64,000 nucleotides of DNA from CAZEJS01 sp964512645 (lineage in GTDB: Bacteria; Actinomycetota; Geothermincolia; Fen-727; Anoxymicrobiaceae), in the NCBI GenBank assembly GCA_964512645.1, contig CAZEJS010000003.1:62001-126000 (forward strand), given 5' to 3'. Shown here piece after piece: positions 15,122-24,600 of this stretch. The stretch's first letter is position 1. Every line of letters begins with the position of its first letter. Both the position numbers and the translations under genes were made by a program. The notes under the pieces were generated by a model that worked only from the letters and a program-made list of their open reading frames with translations, made no database searches and was not told the origin of the DNA.

Positions 15122-15634
15122 ATGGATATTTTCGCCCGCCTGGACAAGCTGGAAGACTTCATAGCGAACTCCAAGCGAATCCCCCTGTCCTCGTCCGTGG
15201 CGGTGAACGAGGCCGAGTTCTACGACCTGCTGGACGATATCCGGGCGACTCTCCCCAACGAGCTCAAGCAGGCCAGGCTCGTCTCCAAGGAGCGCGACAG
15301 GATCATCACCGAGGCCCAGCGCAAGGAAGAAGACCTTCTGGCCAAGGCGGAGAAGCAGGCGGAATCGATGGTCCAGCAGACGGAGATCATCAAGCAGGCC
15401 GAACTCGAGCGCGATCACATGATCGACGAGGCCCAGGAGGAAGCCCGCAGGATAATCTACGACGCGGAGGACATCGCGGACCGCATCTTCGGCGAGCTGG
15501 AGGCGTCTTTGATCGAGGTCAAGGATTCCACGGACGACATACTCGGCCGTATCGTGACGTGGCGCGAGAAGCTGCGCGGTTACAGCACGCAGCCCGCGGA
15601 CGAGGAATACGAGTACGAGCGCGAAGAGGAGTAG
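15122..15634 (+). CDS. SepIVA/DivIVA-like coiled-coil protein
   Basis: 170 residues. A DivIVA-like N-terminus (MDIFARLDKLEDFIANSKRI with a PLSSSVAVNEAEFYDLLDDI segment) leads into a long charged coiled coil (about 65-130, with repeated AEKQAES / AQEEARR heptads) and an acidic tail. The length, N-terminus and position just before DUF177 and rnc match mycobacterial SepIVA (Rv2927c), a septation and elongation factor. The function here is inferred from that similarity. It directly follows coaD. An F-type ATPase b-subunit resemblance is only due to the coiled coil. Confidence 0.75.
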   Translation: MDIFARLDKLEDFIANSKRIPLSSSVAVNEAEFYDLLDDIRATLPNELKQARLVSKERDRIITEAQRKEEDLLAKAEKQAESMVQQTEIIKQAELERDHMIDEAQEEARRIIYDAEDIADRIFGELEASLIEVKDSTDDILGRIVTWREKLRGYSTQPADEEYEYEREEE

Positions 15635-15754
15635 ACGAGGTCCGGACGCGCTCCCCGTCACCGGCCGGCGCCGCACAGGGGCTTCCGCACAACCGGCCCG
15701 CCGCCCCCGGCGTGACAGGTTGGAAACGCCCGGCGGAGAAGACCTGCTGTAGCC

Positions 15755-16327
15755 ATGAAGAACAACCGTGAACCCCTTGACCTGCATATAGACGTCTCCG
15801 CGTCCCTCCCTGCGGTCGGTGATCGCAGCGTCGTCAGGGGCGGTGCGCGCGTTGTCGTCGAGGACGGGTACGAAACTCGCTTCGAGCCCGGCAACGGCCT
15901 GACGTGGTCGATCAGTCTCCGGCGGATCCCCGGCGCGGTAGAAGTGAAAGGGAGCATGGACGGCTCGGTGGAACTGCAGTGCTTCCGCTGCCTGGAGGAG
16001 TTCACGTTCCCGCTTCACCTGGAGCTGCGAGAGCATGCGCTCTGGCGGAGCGAGCCCGCGATGGACGCCGCGGAGGACGACACCTCCGAGTACCGTGTCG
16101 AAGAGGGCGTGCTCGACCTCGAGCCGCTGTTCCGGGACCACGTCGCGCTGGCCCTGCCGGTTAAGCGGGTCTGCAGGGAAGCCTGCAGGGGGCTGTGTCC
16201 CCGGTGCGGCGCCAACCTCGATCGGGAGCCCTGCGATTGCGAAGCGCCCACGATGGACGGGCGCCTCGAGTCCCTGGCGGCGCTGAAGCAGAAACTCGAG
16301 CAGCGGGAGAGGGAGGGCGGAGAGTGA
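15755..16327 (+). CDS. yceD: DUF177/YceD family protein
   Basis: 190 residues. Central ELQCFRCLEEFTFPL and later CPRCGANLDREPCDC are the conserved Cys pairs of the YceD (DUF177) family, whose genes sit next to rpmF across bacteria. In E. coli and plants the family takes part in 23S rRNA accumulation or processing. Here rpmF follows 93 bases later and the SepIVA-like gene precedes it by 120. The start ATG lacks a close SD (a GGAGAAG lies about 13 bases upstream), so an alternative start is possible. Confidence 0.85.
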   Translation: MKNNREPLDLHIDVSASLPAVGDRSVVRGGARVVVEDGYETRFEPGNGLTWSISLRRIPGAVEVKGSMDGSVELQCFRCLEEFTFPLHLELREHALWRSEPAMDAAEDDTSEYRVEEGVLDLEPLFRDHVALALPVKRVCREACRGLCPRCGANLDREPCDCEAPTMDGRLESLAALKQKLEQREREGGE

Positions 16328-16354
16328 GGCCGCGGCGGGGCCGCGCTCGCTTCC

Positions 16355-16383
16355 TTGACGGCCCATGCCCGCTAAAGTAACCT
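16355..16383 (+). promoter_or_regulatory. Probable rpmF promoter
   Basis: TTGACG (16355-16360), 17-bp spacer, TAACCT (16378-16383), which fits an actinobacterial TAnnnT -10. The rpmF ATG is 37 bases downstream. A TAAAGT overlapping it is an alternative -10, but with a 12-bp spacer. Confidence 0.5.
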
Positions 16384-16420
16384 TTGATGGGTATCCGCAG
16401 AACCCGAAGGAATGATTGAC

Positions 16421-16597
16421 ATGGCCGTTCCCAAGAGGAGAACGTCGAAATCGAACAGGGATTCGCGCAGGTCGCATCATGCGCTCAAAGCAGTAATGCT
16501 GGGTAAGTGCCCGCAGTGCCATCAGCCGAAACTCCCACACCGAGTATGCAGAGAGTGTGGCTACTACAATGGCCGCCAGATCTTCGAGGTCGAGTGA
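16421..16597 (+). CDS. rpmF: 50S ribosomal protein L32
   Basis: 58-residue L32: MAVPKRRTSKSNRDSRRSHH followed by the zinc-ribbon CPQCHQPKLPHRVCRECGYY (two CxxC pairs), and a short GRQIFEVE end. ATG at 16421 with AAGGA 9 bases upstream; an in-frame ATG three codons earlier is not conserved. Sits after DUF177 as in many bacteria. Confidence 0.96.
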   Translation: MAVPKRRTSKSNRDSRRSHHALKAVMLGKCPQCHQPKLPHRVCRECGYYNGRQIFEVE

Positions 16598-16607
16598 CAA
16601 GGCCGGA

Positions 16608-18701
16608 TTGAGCGAGTTCTTCTTCGAGCCCCGGACGGTTGCGGTGATCGGCGCGTCCTCTCACCCCGACAAAGTGGGCTACTCCGTCCTCGCGAACATG
16701 ATCAAGTCCGGCTACGAGGGCCGTATATGGCCCGTCAATCCAAAGGCCTCGGTAATCCAGGACATCGAATGCTTTGCCTCGGTTGAGGAGTTGCCCGCGC
16801 CTCCCGACCTGGCGGTGATCGTGGTGCCGGCGAGGTCCGTACCGGGAACGGTGGGGGAGCTGGCCTCGATCGGCGTGCGCAGCGCGGTGATAATCTCAGC
16901 CGGGTTCAAGGAAGCCGGGATAGAAGGCAGGCGCCTCGAGCACGAGGCCGTCGAGCGCGCAAAGGCCGGCCGAATGAGATTGCTGGGGCCGAACTGCCTT
17001 GGCCTCATGAACACCGCCCTGCCGTTGAACGCTTCTTTCGCGAGGAAGATGCCGCCCAGGGGCACCATCGGAGTGGTCAGCCAGTCCGGCGCCATCTGCA
17101 CTTCCCTTATCGACTGGGCCAGGGACCAGTCCGTCGGTTTTTCCAAGCTGGTCAGCCTTGGCAACAGCGCGGACCTGGTGGAGAGCGATTTCCTGGAGGC
17201 GCTCGCGGACGATCCGGAGACCTCGATCATATCGATGTACCTGGAGGGTGTCTCCGACGGCAAGAGGTTTTTCGACACGGTCCGCCGGGTGGGGCGTATC
17301 AAGCCCGTGGTGATGCTGAAGGCGGGCATAACCCAGGCAGGCGCCCAGGCGGCGTCGTCTCACACCGGCACCCTCGCGGGGAGCGAGAGCGCGTTCGAGG
17401 CGCTGTGCAGCCAGGCTTCGGTCCTGCGGGCCTCGACGGTCGAGGAACTGGTGGAGCTGTCGTGCTCTTTCGCCACCCAGCCGGTGCCCAGGGGCCCGCG
17501 CGTGGCGATAGTCACCAACGCCGGCGGCCCGGGAATAATCGCCTCCGACGCCTGCGAGGACGCCGGCCTGGGCCTCGCCCAGATATCCGAGAGGACGGTC
17601 AGGAAGCTCCGAAAGTACCTGCCCGCGGCGGCCAGCACCCACAACCCCGTCGACATCCTGGGGGATGCCGACGCGCTGCTCTACGCGATAGCGATCGAAG
17701 CGTTGCTGGAGGACCCCGGGGTCGACGCCGTGCTGATCATACTGACCCCCCAGGCGATGACGGAGATATACCGTACCGCGGACGAGATCATCCGCCTGGC
17801 CAGGAACGCGAAGAAGCCGGTCATGTGCTCGTTCATGGGGGCCGGCTCGGTGGACGCCCCGGTGAACCGGCTTCAGAAGGCGGGGATACCGAACATCCCC
17901 TACCCCGACAGGGCGATGCTCGCCCTCGGCCGCATGTACGAACGGAGGATGGACCTCCAGAGACCGGCGTCCCGCGCCAGGCGATTCGAGGTGGACCGCA
18001 AGGCGGTGGCCCGTCTATTCGCCGGGTACCGCGAGAGGAACGAGATACAGGTCGAGGCCGAGGACTGCCGCGAAGTGCTCGCCGCATACGGTGTCCCGTT
18101 CTCTCCTTACCGGTTCGCCCCTGACCTCAAGGCCGCCAGGCAGGTGGCGCGCGAGATGGGGTTCCCGGTGGTGATGAAGATAGTGTCCCCGCAGATACTG
18201 CACAAGACCGACGTCGGAGGGGTGGTGCTGGACATCGGTAACGCGCGCCAGCTCACCGAGAAGTACGAAGAGATGATGAGCAACGTGCGCAGGCGGATGC
18301 CCGGCGCGGAGATCTTCGGCGTGGGCGTGCAGAAGATGATGCCGCAGGGGCACGAGCTCATCCTGGGCACCGTCAAAGACCCCCAGTTCGGCCCGATGGT
18401 CATGGTGGGCCTTGGTGGTATATACGTGGAGGCGTTCAAGGATGTGGTATTCAGGCTGGCCCCGGTGACGACCGGCGAATCCGCGCGGATGTTGCGCGAA
18501 CTGCAGGCGTTCAGGTTGCTCGAAGGCCTGCGGGGAGAGCCCCCCGCGGACGTCGACGCGGTGGAGGAGGTGCTGCAGCTCGTATCGCTTCTCGCGCTCA
18601 ATCACCCCGAGCTCGGCGAAATGGACATCAACCCACTCATGGTCTACAATTCGGGCGACGGCTGCACGTGTGTGGACGTGAGGATGACCCTCGGAGGATG
18701 A
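16608..18701 (+). CDS. ADP-forming acyl/acetyl-CoA synthetase (fused alpha-beta)
   Basis: 697 residues. N-terminal CoA-binding domain (FFEPRTVAVIGASSHPDKVG), succinyl-CoA-synthetase-like middle with the phospho-histidine loop ASSHTGTLAGS, then a C-terminal ATP-grasp domain (GFPVVMKIVSPQILHKTDVGGV, ending EMDINPLMVY). This makes ATP from acyl-CoA plus ADP and phosphate, typical of anaerobes and archaea; no GNAT domain is attached, so it is not a Pat-type protein acetyltransferase. The TTG at 16608 matches the family start just before EFFFEPRTVAVIG; earlier ATGs at 16557 and 16569 would overlap rpmF. The next gene, a DRTGG protein, follows by 6 bases. Confidence 0.88.
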   Translation: MSEFFFEPRTVAVIGASSHPDKVGYSVLANMIKSGYEGRIWPVNPKASVIQDIECFASVEELPAPPDLAVIVVPARSVPGTVGELASIGVRSAVIISAGFKEAGIEGRRLEHEAVERAKAGRMRLLGPNCLGLMNTALPLNASFARKMPPRGTIGVVSQSGAICTSLIDWARDQSVGFSKLVSLGNSADLVESDFLEALADDPETSIISMYLEGVSDGKRFFDTVRRVGRIKPVVMLKAGITQAGAQAASSHTGTLAGSESAFEALCSQASVLRASTVEELVELSCSFATQPVPRGPRVAIVTNAGGPGIIASDACEDAGLGLAQISERTVRKLRKYLPAAASTHNPVDILGDADALLYAIAIEALLEDPGVDAVLIILTPQAMTEIYRTADEIIRLARNAKKPVMCSFMGAGSVDAPVNRLQKAGIPNIPYPDRAMLALGRMYERRMDLQRPASRARRFEVDRKAVARLFAGYRERNEIQVEAEDCREVLAAYGVPFSPYRFAPDLKAARQVAREMGFPVVMKIVSPQILHKTDVGGVVLDIGNARQLTEKYEEMMSNVRRRMPGAEIFGVGVQKMMPQGHELILGTVKDPQFGPMVMVGLGGIYVEAFKDVVFRLAPVTTGESARMLRELQAFRLLEGLRGEPPADVDAVEEVLQLVSLLALNHPELGEMDINPLMVYNSGDGCTCVDVRMTLGG

Positions 18702-18707
18702 CTCATC

Positions 18708-19781
18708 TTGGCGGCAATACTGGTCGTGTCATCGGAAAGATACAGCGGTAAGAGCAGCCTTGCCGTTGGGCTCGCGCTCGAGCTCCGCGACAGGGGTGTT
18801 TCCGTAGGTTACATGAAGCCCGTGGGGGCGTATCCGATCAAGATCGACAACACCCGGGTCGACGAAGACGCCTATTTTGTCAGAGAGGCCCTCGGCCTCA
18901 AGGGAGACCTTGGGAAGATCTCGCCTTTCTTCCTGACCTGGGACACCTTGACCCGCTACATGCGCAAGACACCGGGAGACCCCGCGTCGAAGGTCCGCGC
19001 CGCCTACGACGAACTGGCCGCGGGCAGGGACATCATGCTCATAGAAGGCGCGCAGAACTTCCTGCAGGGCCGCATCCTCAACCTTTCGGCCAGGGAGCTG
19101 GCACAGCTCCTGGGGGCGAAGGTCCTGCTGCTCGACACTTTCAACGAGGAGCTGACCGTCGACCGGATCCTCTCGGCGAACGACTACTTCGAGGGGAGCT
19201 TTCTCGGCGCGGTGTTGAACTGGGTGCCTCCGAGGAGGATCGAGTTCACCAGGAATCTGCTGGCCAGGTTCATGTCGCAGCACGGCATCGATGTCTTCGG
19301 GTCGATACCCCAGGACAGGCTGCTGAGGTCCATCACGGTCAAGGACCTCGCCCTCAGCCTGAACGGCAAGATCATCTGCGCCCAGGACAAGGGCGACGAG
19401 CTGATCGAGTCGATGATGGTGGGCGCAATGGGCCAGGACCAGGCGCTTCGCCTGTTCCGCAAGCAGGCGAACAAGGTAGTGGTCACGGGGGGCGACAGGT
19501 CGGACATACAGCTCGCGGCGCTGGAGACGCCGACCAAGTCGCTGATACTGACCGGGGGCCACAGGCCGAGCCCGCTGGTGCTGGGTCAGGCCGAGGAGAT
19601 AGGTGTCCCCATAATCATGGTGGATTACGACACTGCCACCACGGTGGAGATGGTCGAGTCGGCGATCGGGCACCAGAAGGTCCACAGCCCGAAGAAGATA
19701 GAGCGCATCAGGAGCTTCATCAGGGACGGGCTGGACCTCGACCTGCTCCTCGAGAAGATAGCCCTGCACGCGTCGAAGTAG
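18708..19781 (+). CDS. AAA_26/DRTGG-domain protein (Pta N-terminal-like)
   Basis: 357 residues. Residues 1-200 are a dethiobiotin-synthetase-like P-loop domain (VVSSERYSGKSSLAVGLAL; LIEGAQNFL). From about 205 a DRTGG domain follows (LLRSITVKDLALSLNGKIIC, later TGGDRSDIQLAAL). This pair forms the regulatory N-terminal half of some long phosphotransacetylases; here it stands alone without the catalytic PTA part. Coupled to the ADP-forming acyl-CoA synthetase gene, it may sense or regulate acyl-phosphate/acyl-CoA metabolism (inference). TTG start, GGAGG about 10 bases upstream. Confidence 0.8.
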   Translation: MAAILVVSSERYSGKSSLAVGLALELRDRGVSVGYMKPVGAYPIKIDNTRVDEDAYFVREALGLKGDLGKISPFFLTWDTLTRYMRKTPGDPASKVRAAYDELAAGRDIMLIEGAQNFLQGRILNLSARELAQLLGAKVLLLDTFNEELTVDRILSANDYFEGSFLGAVLNWVPPRRIEFTRNLLARFMSQHGIDVFGSIPQDRLLRSITVKDLALSLNGKIICAQDKGDELIESMMVGAMGQDQALRLFRKQANKVVVTGGDRSDIQLAALETPTKSLILTGGHRPSPLVLGQAEEIGVPIIMVDYDTATTVEMVESAIGHQKVHSPKKIERIRSFIRDGLDLDLLLEKIALHASK

Positions 19782-19799
19782 CTTTCCAAGGGGCTGGTG

Positions 19800-20528
19800 T
19801 TGGCGGAGACGGATCGCAACCTCGAAGCTGTCGAGAACCTCCTCGGGTACACATTCAACGACCGCACCCTGCTCCTGCAGGCGCTGCGCCACCGGTCTTA
19901 CGCCAACGAGATCGGGCTGCTCTCGATCGAATCGAACGAGCGCCTGGAGTTCCTCGGCGACTCGGTCCTGGAGCTCTCGGTGACGCACCTCATCTACGAG
20001 GACTTCCCCGACTATCCGGAGGGCGAGCTGACCAAGCTCCGCTCCCCCCTGGTTCGCGGCACCGCGCTGGCTGAAGCCGCCGACAGGCTGGGCCTGGGCG
20101 ACCATATCCTCCTCGGCAGGGGCGAGGAGGGAACGGGCGGTCGCAAGAAGCGCTCGATCCTGGCCGACTGCTTCGAAGCCGTGGTGGGGGCGCTGTACCT
20201 CGACGGGGGGTTCGACGTTGCCAGGGGCATGGTCATTTCGTGCCTGGAGCCTCTCGTCCACGATATCCTGATGTGGGGATCGGGCGACTTCAAGAGCGAG
20301 CTCCAGGAGTTCAGCACCAAGAAGTACGGCTGCGTGCCCCGATACCGGATAAGGGAAGAGGGACCGGACCACTTCAAGACTTTCCACGCCACCGTCGAGG
20401 TCAACGGCAAGCGCTACGGCCCGGTCGCCGGGCCCTCCAAGAAAGAGGCCGAGCAGGGAGCGGCGCGCGCCGCGCTTGTCAAGCTCGGCTGGACGGACGC
20501 GGGCAGGAAGCGAGGCGGGCGCCGGTGA
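19800..20528 (+). CDS. rnc: Ribonuclease III
   Basis: 242 residues. Catalytic domain with the signature NERLEFLGDSVLELSV, DCFEAVVGALYLDGG (second acidic pair) and a C-terminal double-stranded-RNA-binding domain (DFKSELQEFSTKKYG ... GPSKKEAEQGAARAAL). Cleaves double-stranded RNA, including rRNA precursors. Start is TTG at 19800 (AAGGGG 6 bases upstream), just after an in-frame GTG at 19797 that is too close to the SD. The order DUF177-rpmF-(two metabolic genes)-rnc-(ROK)-smc-ftsY is a common one with insertions. Confidence 0.95.
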   Translation: MAETDRNLEAVENLLGYTFNDRTLLLQALRHRSYANEIGLLSIESNERLEFLGDSVLELSVTHLIYEDFPDYPEGELTKLRSPLVRGTALAEAADRLGLGDHILLGRGEEGTGGRKKRSILADCFEAVVGALYLDGGFDVARGMVISCLEPLVHDILMWGSGDFKSELQEFSTKKYGCVPRYRIREEGPDHFKTFHATVEVNGKRYGPVAGPSKKEAEQGAARAALVKLGWTDAGRKRGGRR

Positions 20529-20575
20529 GGCCCGGACGCCCACCGGCCGGCGACGTCCTGACCGAGGTCGTCCCG

Positions 20576-21556
20576 GTGTCCGCGGCGCGAGAGGGCGAAT
20601 GTGTCGTAGGGGCCGATGTCGGAGGCACCAGGATCGAGGCGGGGGCCCTGGACGGGCGCGGAGCGGTCATCCTGAGGCGCTCGGTCCCTTCCCCGGCGGC
20701 CGACGGGGAGCGGATGGTGGCCACGGTTCTCGAGTTGGTGTCGTCGTGCGTCGACTCGTCCCGCAGCGAGGGCTTCCGGGTTCTCGCAATCGGCATCGGG
20801 GCGGCGGGCTTCGTCCTGCACCGGGAAGGCGTCATTCTCGAGTCACCCAATATCGCCTGGTCCGACGTGCCGTTGAAGGCGATGGCCGCCCGGGAGACGG
20901 GGCTGCCCGCGTTCCTCGACAACGACGCCAACGCCGCCGCCGCGGGCGAGCATTTCGCGGGCGCATGCACGGGTGTCGACGACTTCGTCTGCTTGACGCT
21001 GGGCACCGGCGTCGGCGGCGGCGTCTATATCGACGGGCGTCTTTACCGCGGCTTCAGGGGGACCGCCGCGGAAATCGGCCACATGACGATAGATCAGAAC
21101 GGCCCCGAATGCGGGTGCGGCCGCAGGGGTTGCCTGGAGGCGATGGCTTCGGGAACCGCTCTCGCCAGGGAGGCGGCCAGGCTCGCCGGGGAGAGGGATA
21201 CCGTCCTCCTGGAGATGGGCGGAGGGTTTCCCGGGTCGATAACCGGCGAGATGGTGTCCCGTGCGGCCGACGCGGGTGACCCGGTGGCGCTGGAAGCCTT
21301 CCGGTACCTCGGGAGGAACCTCGGTGTCGGCATCGTCAACCTCATTCATGTTTTCGACCCCGAGGTCGTCGTGGTGGGAGGGGGCGTAGCGCGCTCGGGG
21401 CGCCACCTGCTCGGGGAGCTGGAAGCCTCGGTGCGGGAGCACGGCATCCCATCACTGGTGAGCGGTACGGCGATAGCGTTATCGTCGCTGGGGGGCGACG
21501 CCGGGCTCGTGGGGTCGGGCGCGATCGCCTGGGAGGGGATCGGCGCCGCTCCATAG
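20576..21556 (+). CDS. ROK-family sugar kinase (glucokinase-like)
   Basis: 326 residues. Seen: ATP-binding GADVGGTR near the N-terminus, sugar-binding LDNDANAAAAGEH, TLGTGVGGGVYIDG, the ROK signature with EIGHMTID and the zinc-binding CGCGRRGCLE, then VVVVGGGVA. Kinases with this set usually act on glucose or N-acetylated sugars. GTG at 20576 is preferred (GAGGT 7 bases upstream, typical distance to the first strand), but a GTG at 20525 overlapping the rnc stop by 3 bases is possible. Inserted between rnc and smc, where no sugar role is obvious. Confidence 0.88.
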   Translation: MSAAREGECVVGADVGGTRIEAGALDGRGAVILRRSVPSPAADGERMVATVLELVSSCVDSSRSEGFRVLAIGIGAAGFVLHREGVILESPNIAWSDVPLKAMAARETGLPAFLDNDANAAAAGEHFAGACTGVDDFVCLTLGTGVGGGVYIDGRLYRGFRGTAAEIGHMTIDQNGPECGCGRRGCLEAMASGTALAREAARLAGERDTVLLEMGGGFPGSITGEMVSRAADAGDPVALEAFRYLGRNLGVGIVNLIHVFDPEVVVVGGGVARSGRHLLGELEASVREHGIPSLVSGTAIALSSLGGDAGLVGSGAIAWEGIGAAP

Positions 21557-21607
21557 AATTATCGTGGAAGCTGTCCGGGTAACGAGTGGTCCACGGGGGG
21601 GCTCGCC

Positions 21608-24600
21608 TTGTTTCTCAGGTCTCTGACCATCAAAGGCTTCAAGTCTTTCGCGCGAAAAACCGTCCTCGAGTTCGAGCCGGGCGTCACGATCGTGGTGGGC
21701 CCGAACGGGTCGGGCAAGAGCAACATCGCCGACGCGGTCATGTGGGTTCTGGGAGAACAGAGCCCCACCTCTCTGAGGGGCAACCGGATGGAGGACGTCA
21801 TCTTCTCCGGGTCCAACTCCCTCAGGCCGGTCAACATGGCCGAGGTCTCCCTGACCCTGGACAACGCCAACAACGATTTCCCGCTGGACTACTCCGAGGT
21901 CACCATCACCCGCAACGTCGTGCGCGGGGGGGACAGCGAGTACAGGTTGAACAACACGCCGTGCCGACTGCTGGACATCCAGGAGCTCCTCTCCGACGCC
22001 GGCGTGGGGCGCACTCTCAACTCGGTCATCAGCCAGGGGAACCTGGACGACGTCCTGACCTGCCGGCCCGAGGAGCGCCGCGATTACATCGAGGAGGCCG
22101 GCGGTCTGCTCAAATACAGAAAACGCAGGGAGAAGGCCATCAGGCGTCTCGCGCGCATGGACGACGAGATCCTCCGGACCAACGACGTCGTCCGCGAGGT
22201 CAACAGGCAGCTCAGGCCTCTGCGGCGGCAGGCCGGCAGGCTGGAGGAGTACCAGGTGATCGCCAGGGAGCTCAGCCGCGCGCGGCTCCGGCTGGACGTG
22301 GCCAGGCTTCGCGTCATGCGCGGGGAGTGGCAGGAGCACGAGGAGCGGCAGGCGGAGCGATCGCGGAAGCTCGACGAGCTGGACGGGGGGATCGCGAGGC
22401 TGGGCTCGGAGGCGTCCTCCCTGGAGGCGTCGCAGGCCGCGTGGCGCTCGCGTGAGGCGGAACTGCGTTCAGGGCTCTATCGGCTGGTGTCCCTTCACGA
22501 GCGCCTCAAGGCGATGATGGGGCTGTGGGAGGAGAAGACCCGGCGGGTCCTGGAGGAGGACGCGTCGCTGCCGCCGCCGGACCCGTCCGAGCTCGAGAGC
22601 CTGGCGGCGTCCGTCGCGGAATACGAACGGAGGCGCCGAGAGCTCGCGGACAGGCTGGAGTCCCTGGAGGCGGGCGAAGGGGAACGGACCGCGCGGTTCG
22701 CGGTTCTCAACGGGGCGCTCAACGAGACGGTCAGGAAGAGGGCGGCGCTCGAGGCGAGAGCGGAGGTCATCGAGGCCGCGGCGCTGGCCGGTGACGCGGA
22801 CCACCGGGAGAGGGCCAGGGAGCTCGTGGCGGAACGAGAGCGCCTGGCCCTGGCGCTGGAGGAGACGCGCCCGGAGCTCGCCTCGCTCGAGGCCGGTTAC
22901 CTCGAGGCGACTTCGGACCTCGATGGGGCGGTAGGGGAGCTCGAGTCGCTGCAGTCCCGCCGGGTCGACGTGATGAACAGGCTTCGCGAGACGGACAGAA
23001 AGCAGGCGGGTCTCGTTGCGACACTCGACATCCTCACGCGCCTGGAGACGGAGACGTGGTCCCAGGCGAACACCTCCGCGGCCCTCGTGGCCGACGACCC
23101 GACAGGGGGAGGCCTGGGCGGGATGCTGGTGGACAGCCTCGAGATCGACGAGGGGAGGGAAACCGCGATCTGCGGCTACCTGGGGCCCTGGCTGTACGGG
23201 GTGATAGCCAGGGACACCGAGGCCGTCGTCACCGCGATTGGACATCTCAAGAAGAAAGGGCTCGGGCAGGGCCTGTTCTTCCGGCACGGCGGGGAGCGGC
23301 CGGACAGAGCGGCGCCCGCGCCTGTCGAGGGCGCCTTGCCGGCGAGGGACGTTGTAAGGGCGCCCCACTGGTTCAGCGATGCCCTGGACGTGCTCCTCGA
23401 GGGAGCCTACCTGGTCGAGGACCTTGCCGCCGCCGTCGAGTTCGCCGGGAAGTATCCGGCGTTGAAGTTCCTGACTCCGGACGGAGACGCGATCACCGGT
23501 GGAACACTCGTGAAGGGAGGCAGCAGCGTCGTCAGCGAGGCGGAGAAGGACCTGACCGCGGGCAGGAGGAGAGGGCTCGAAGAGGCGCTGGCACTGGCCC
23601 GCGAGGAGCTCGACGAGCTCGAGCTGGAACAGGCGGGCACGGCGCTCGCGATACAGGACGCTTCCGAGGCGGTGCAGGCCGCGCGCGGCCGGAAGAACGC
23701 GGCGCGGGACGCCCTCGACGAGACGCGGTCGCAGGCGGCGTCCCTCGAGGCCGGCATCGCGGCGTTGGAGGCCGGCGCGCCCGTCGGGGCCGGGCCGGTC
23801 GCCGGGACGCGGCCCGAAGGCGAAGAGGAAGAGGAGCTTGCGGGGCTCATCGCCGCGGCCCGGACCGAGGAGGAGGAATTGCGCGCCGAGCTGGAGCGGG
23901 GTGCCGGGTCGATGCGCGCCGCCGCCGCGGAGCTGCAGGAGGTCTCCTCCGAACTCACCGCCGTGGAGAGGCGCCTCGAGATCGCCAGGATAAGAGAGCG
24001 GGACCTGAAGTCCCGCGGCGGCGGGGCGGCGGGGCGGGTATCCGGGACGATGCCGGAGCCGGACGAGCTTGCCATGCTGGTGGCGTTGCACGAGAGGTTG
24101 ACGGACGTGCTGGACAGGGCCCGGGAGAAGGCGAGGCGTGAGCTCGACGCGGGTGTGCTGGCGGAAAAAGACGCCGCGGAAAGCCTGCGGGGGCTCCGAA
24201 GCCGCATGGGTGAGCTCCAGGCGGGCCACGAGGCCCTCCGGGATCATATGCACGAGGAGGACCTTGCCCGCGCCGAGCTCAAGGTGAAGGTGGAGCAGCT
24301 GGTGGACGGGATCACCGACGAGCACAAGGTGCCCCTGGAGTTCGCGCTCAAGCAGTACCCCGAGGGCGAGCCCGTGGAGGAGCTCGAGCAGGAGGTCGAG
24401 GCCCTGGCGGCCAGGATGGAGCAGATCGGCCCGGTGAATCCCGAGGCGATCATCGAGCGAGAGTCCCTTGAGCAGCGGCACGCGTTCCTCAAGGAACAGA
24501 TGGACGACATCGACAAGGCCCGAGGCCAGTTGAAACGGGTCATCAAGCAGGTCGACGACGAGATTCAGCAGAAGTTCAGGGAGACCCTCGAGCTGGTCAA

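Noticed and set aside
14573..16600. 675-codon minus frame across coaD, sepIVA-like, DUF177 and rpmF
   Set aside because: It overlaps four well-supported + strand genes.
20240..20575. Longer N-terminal extension of the ROK kinase inside rnc
   Set aside because: The region is in a different frame from rnc and shows no family similarity; the ROK core begins after 20576.
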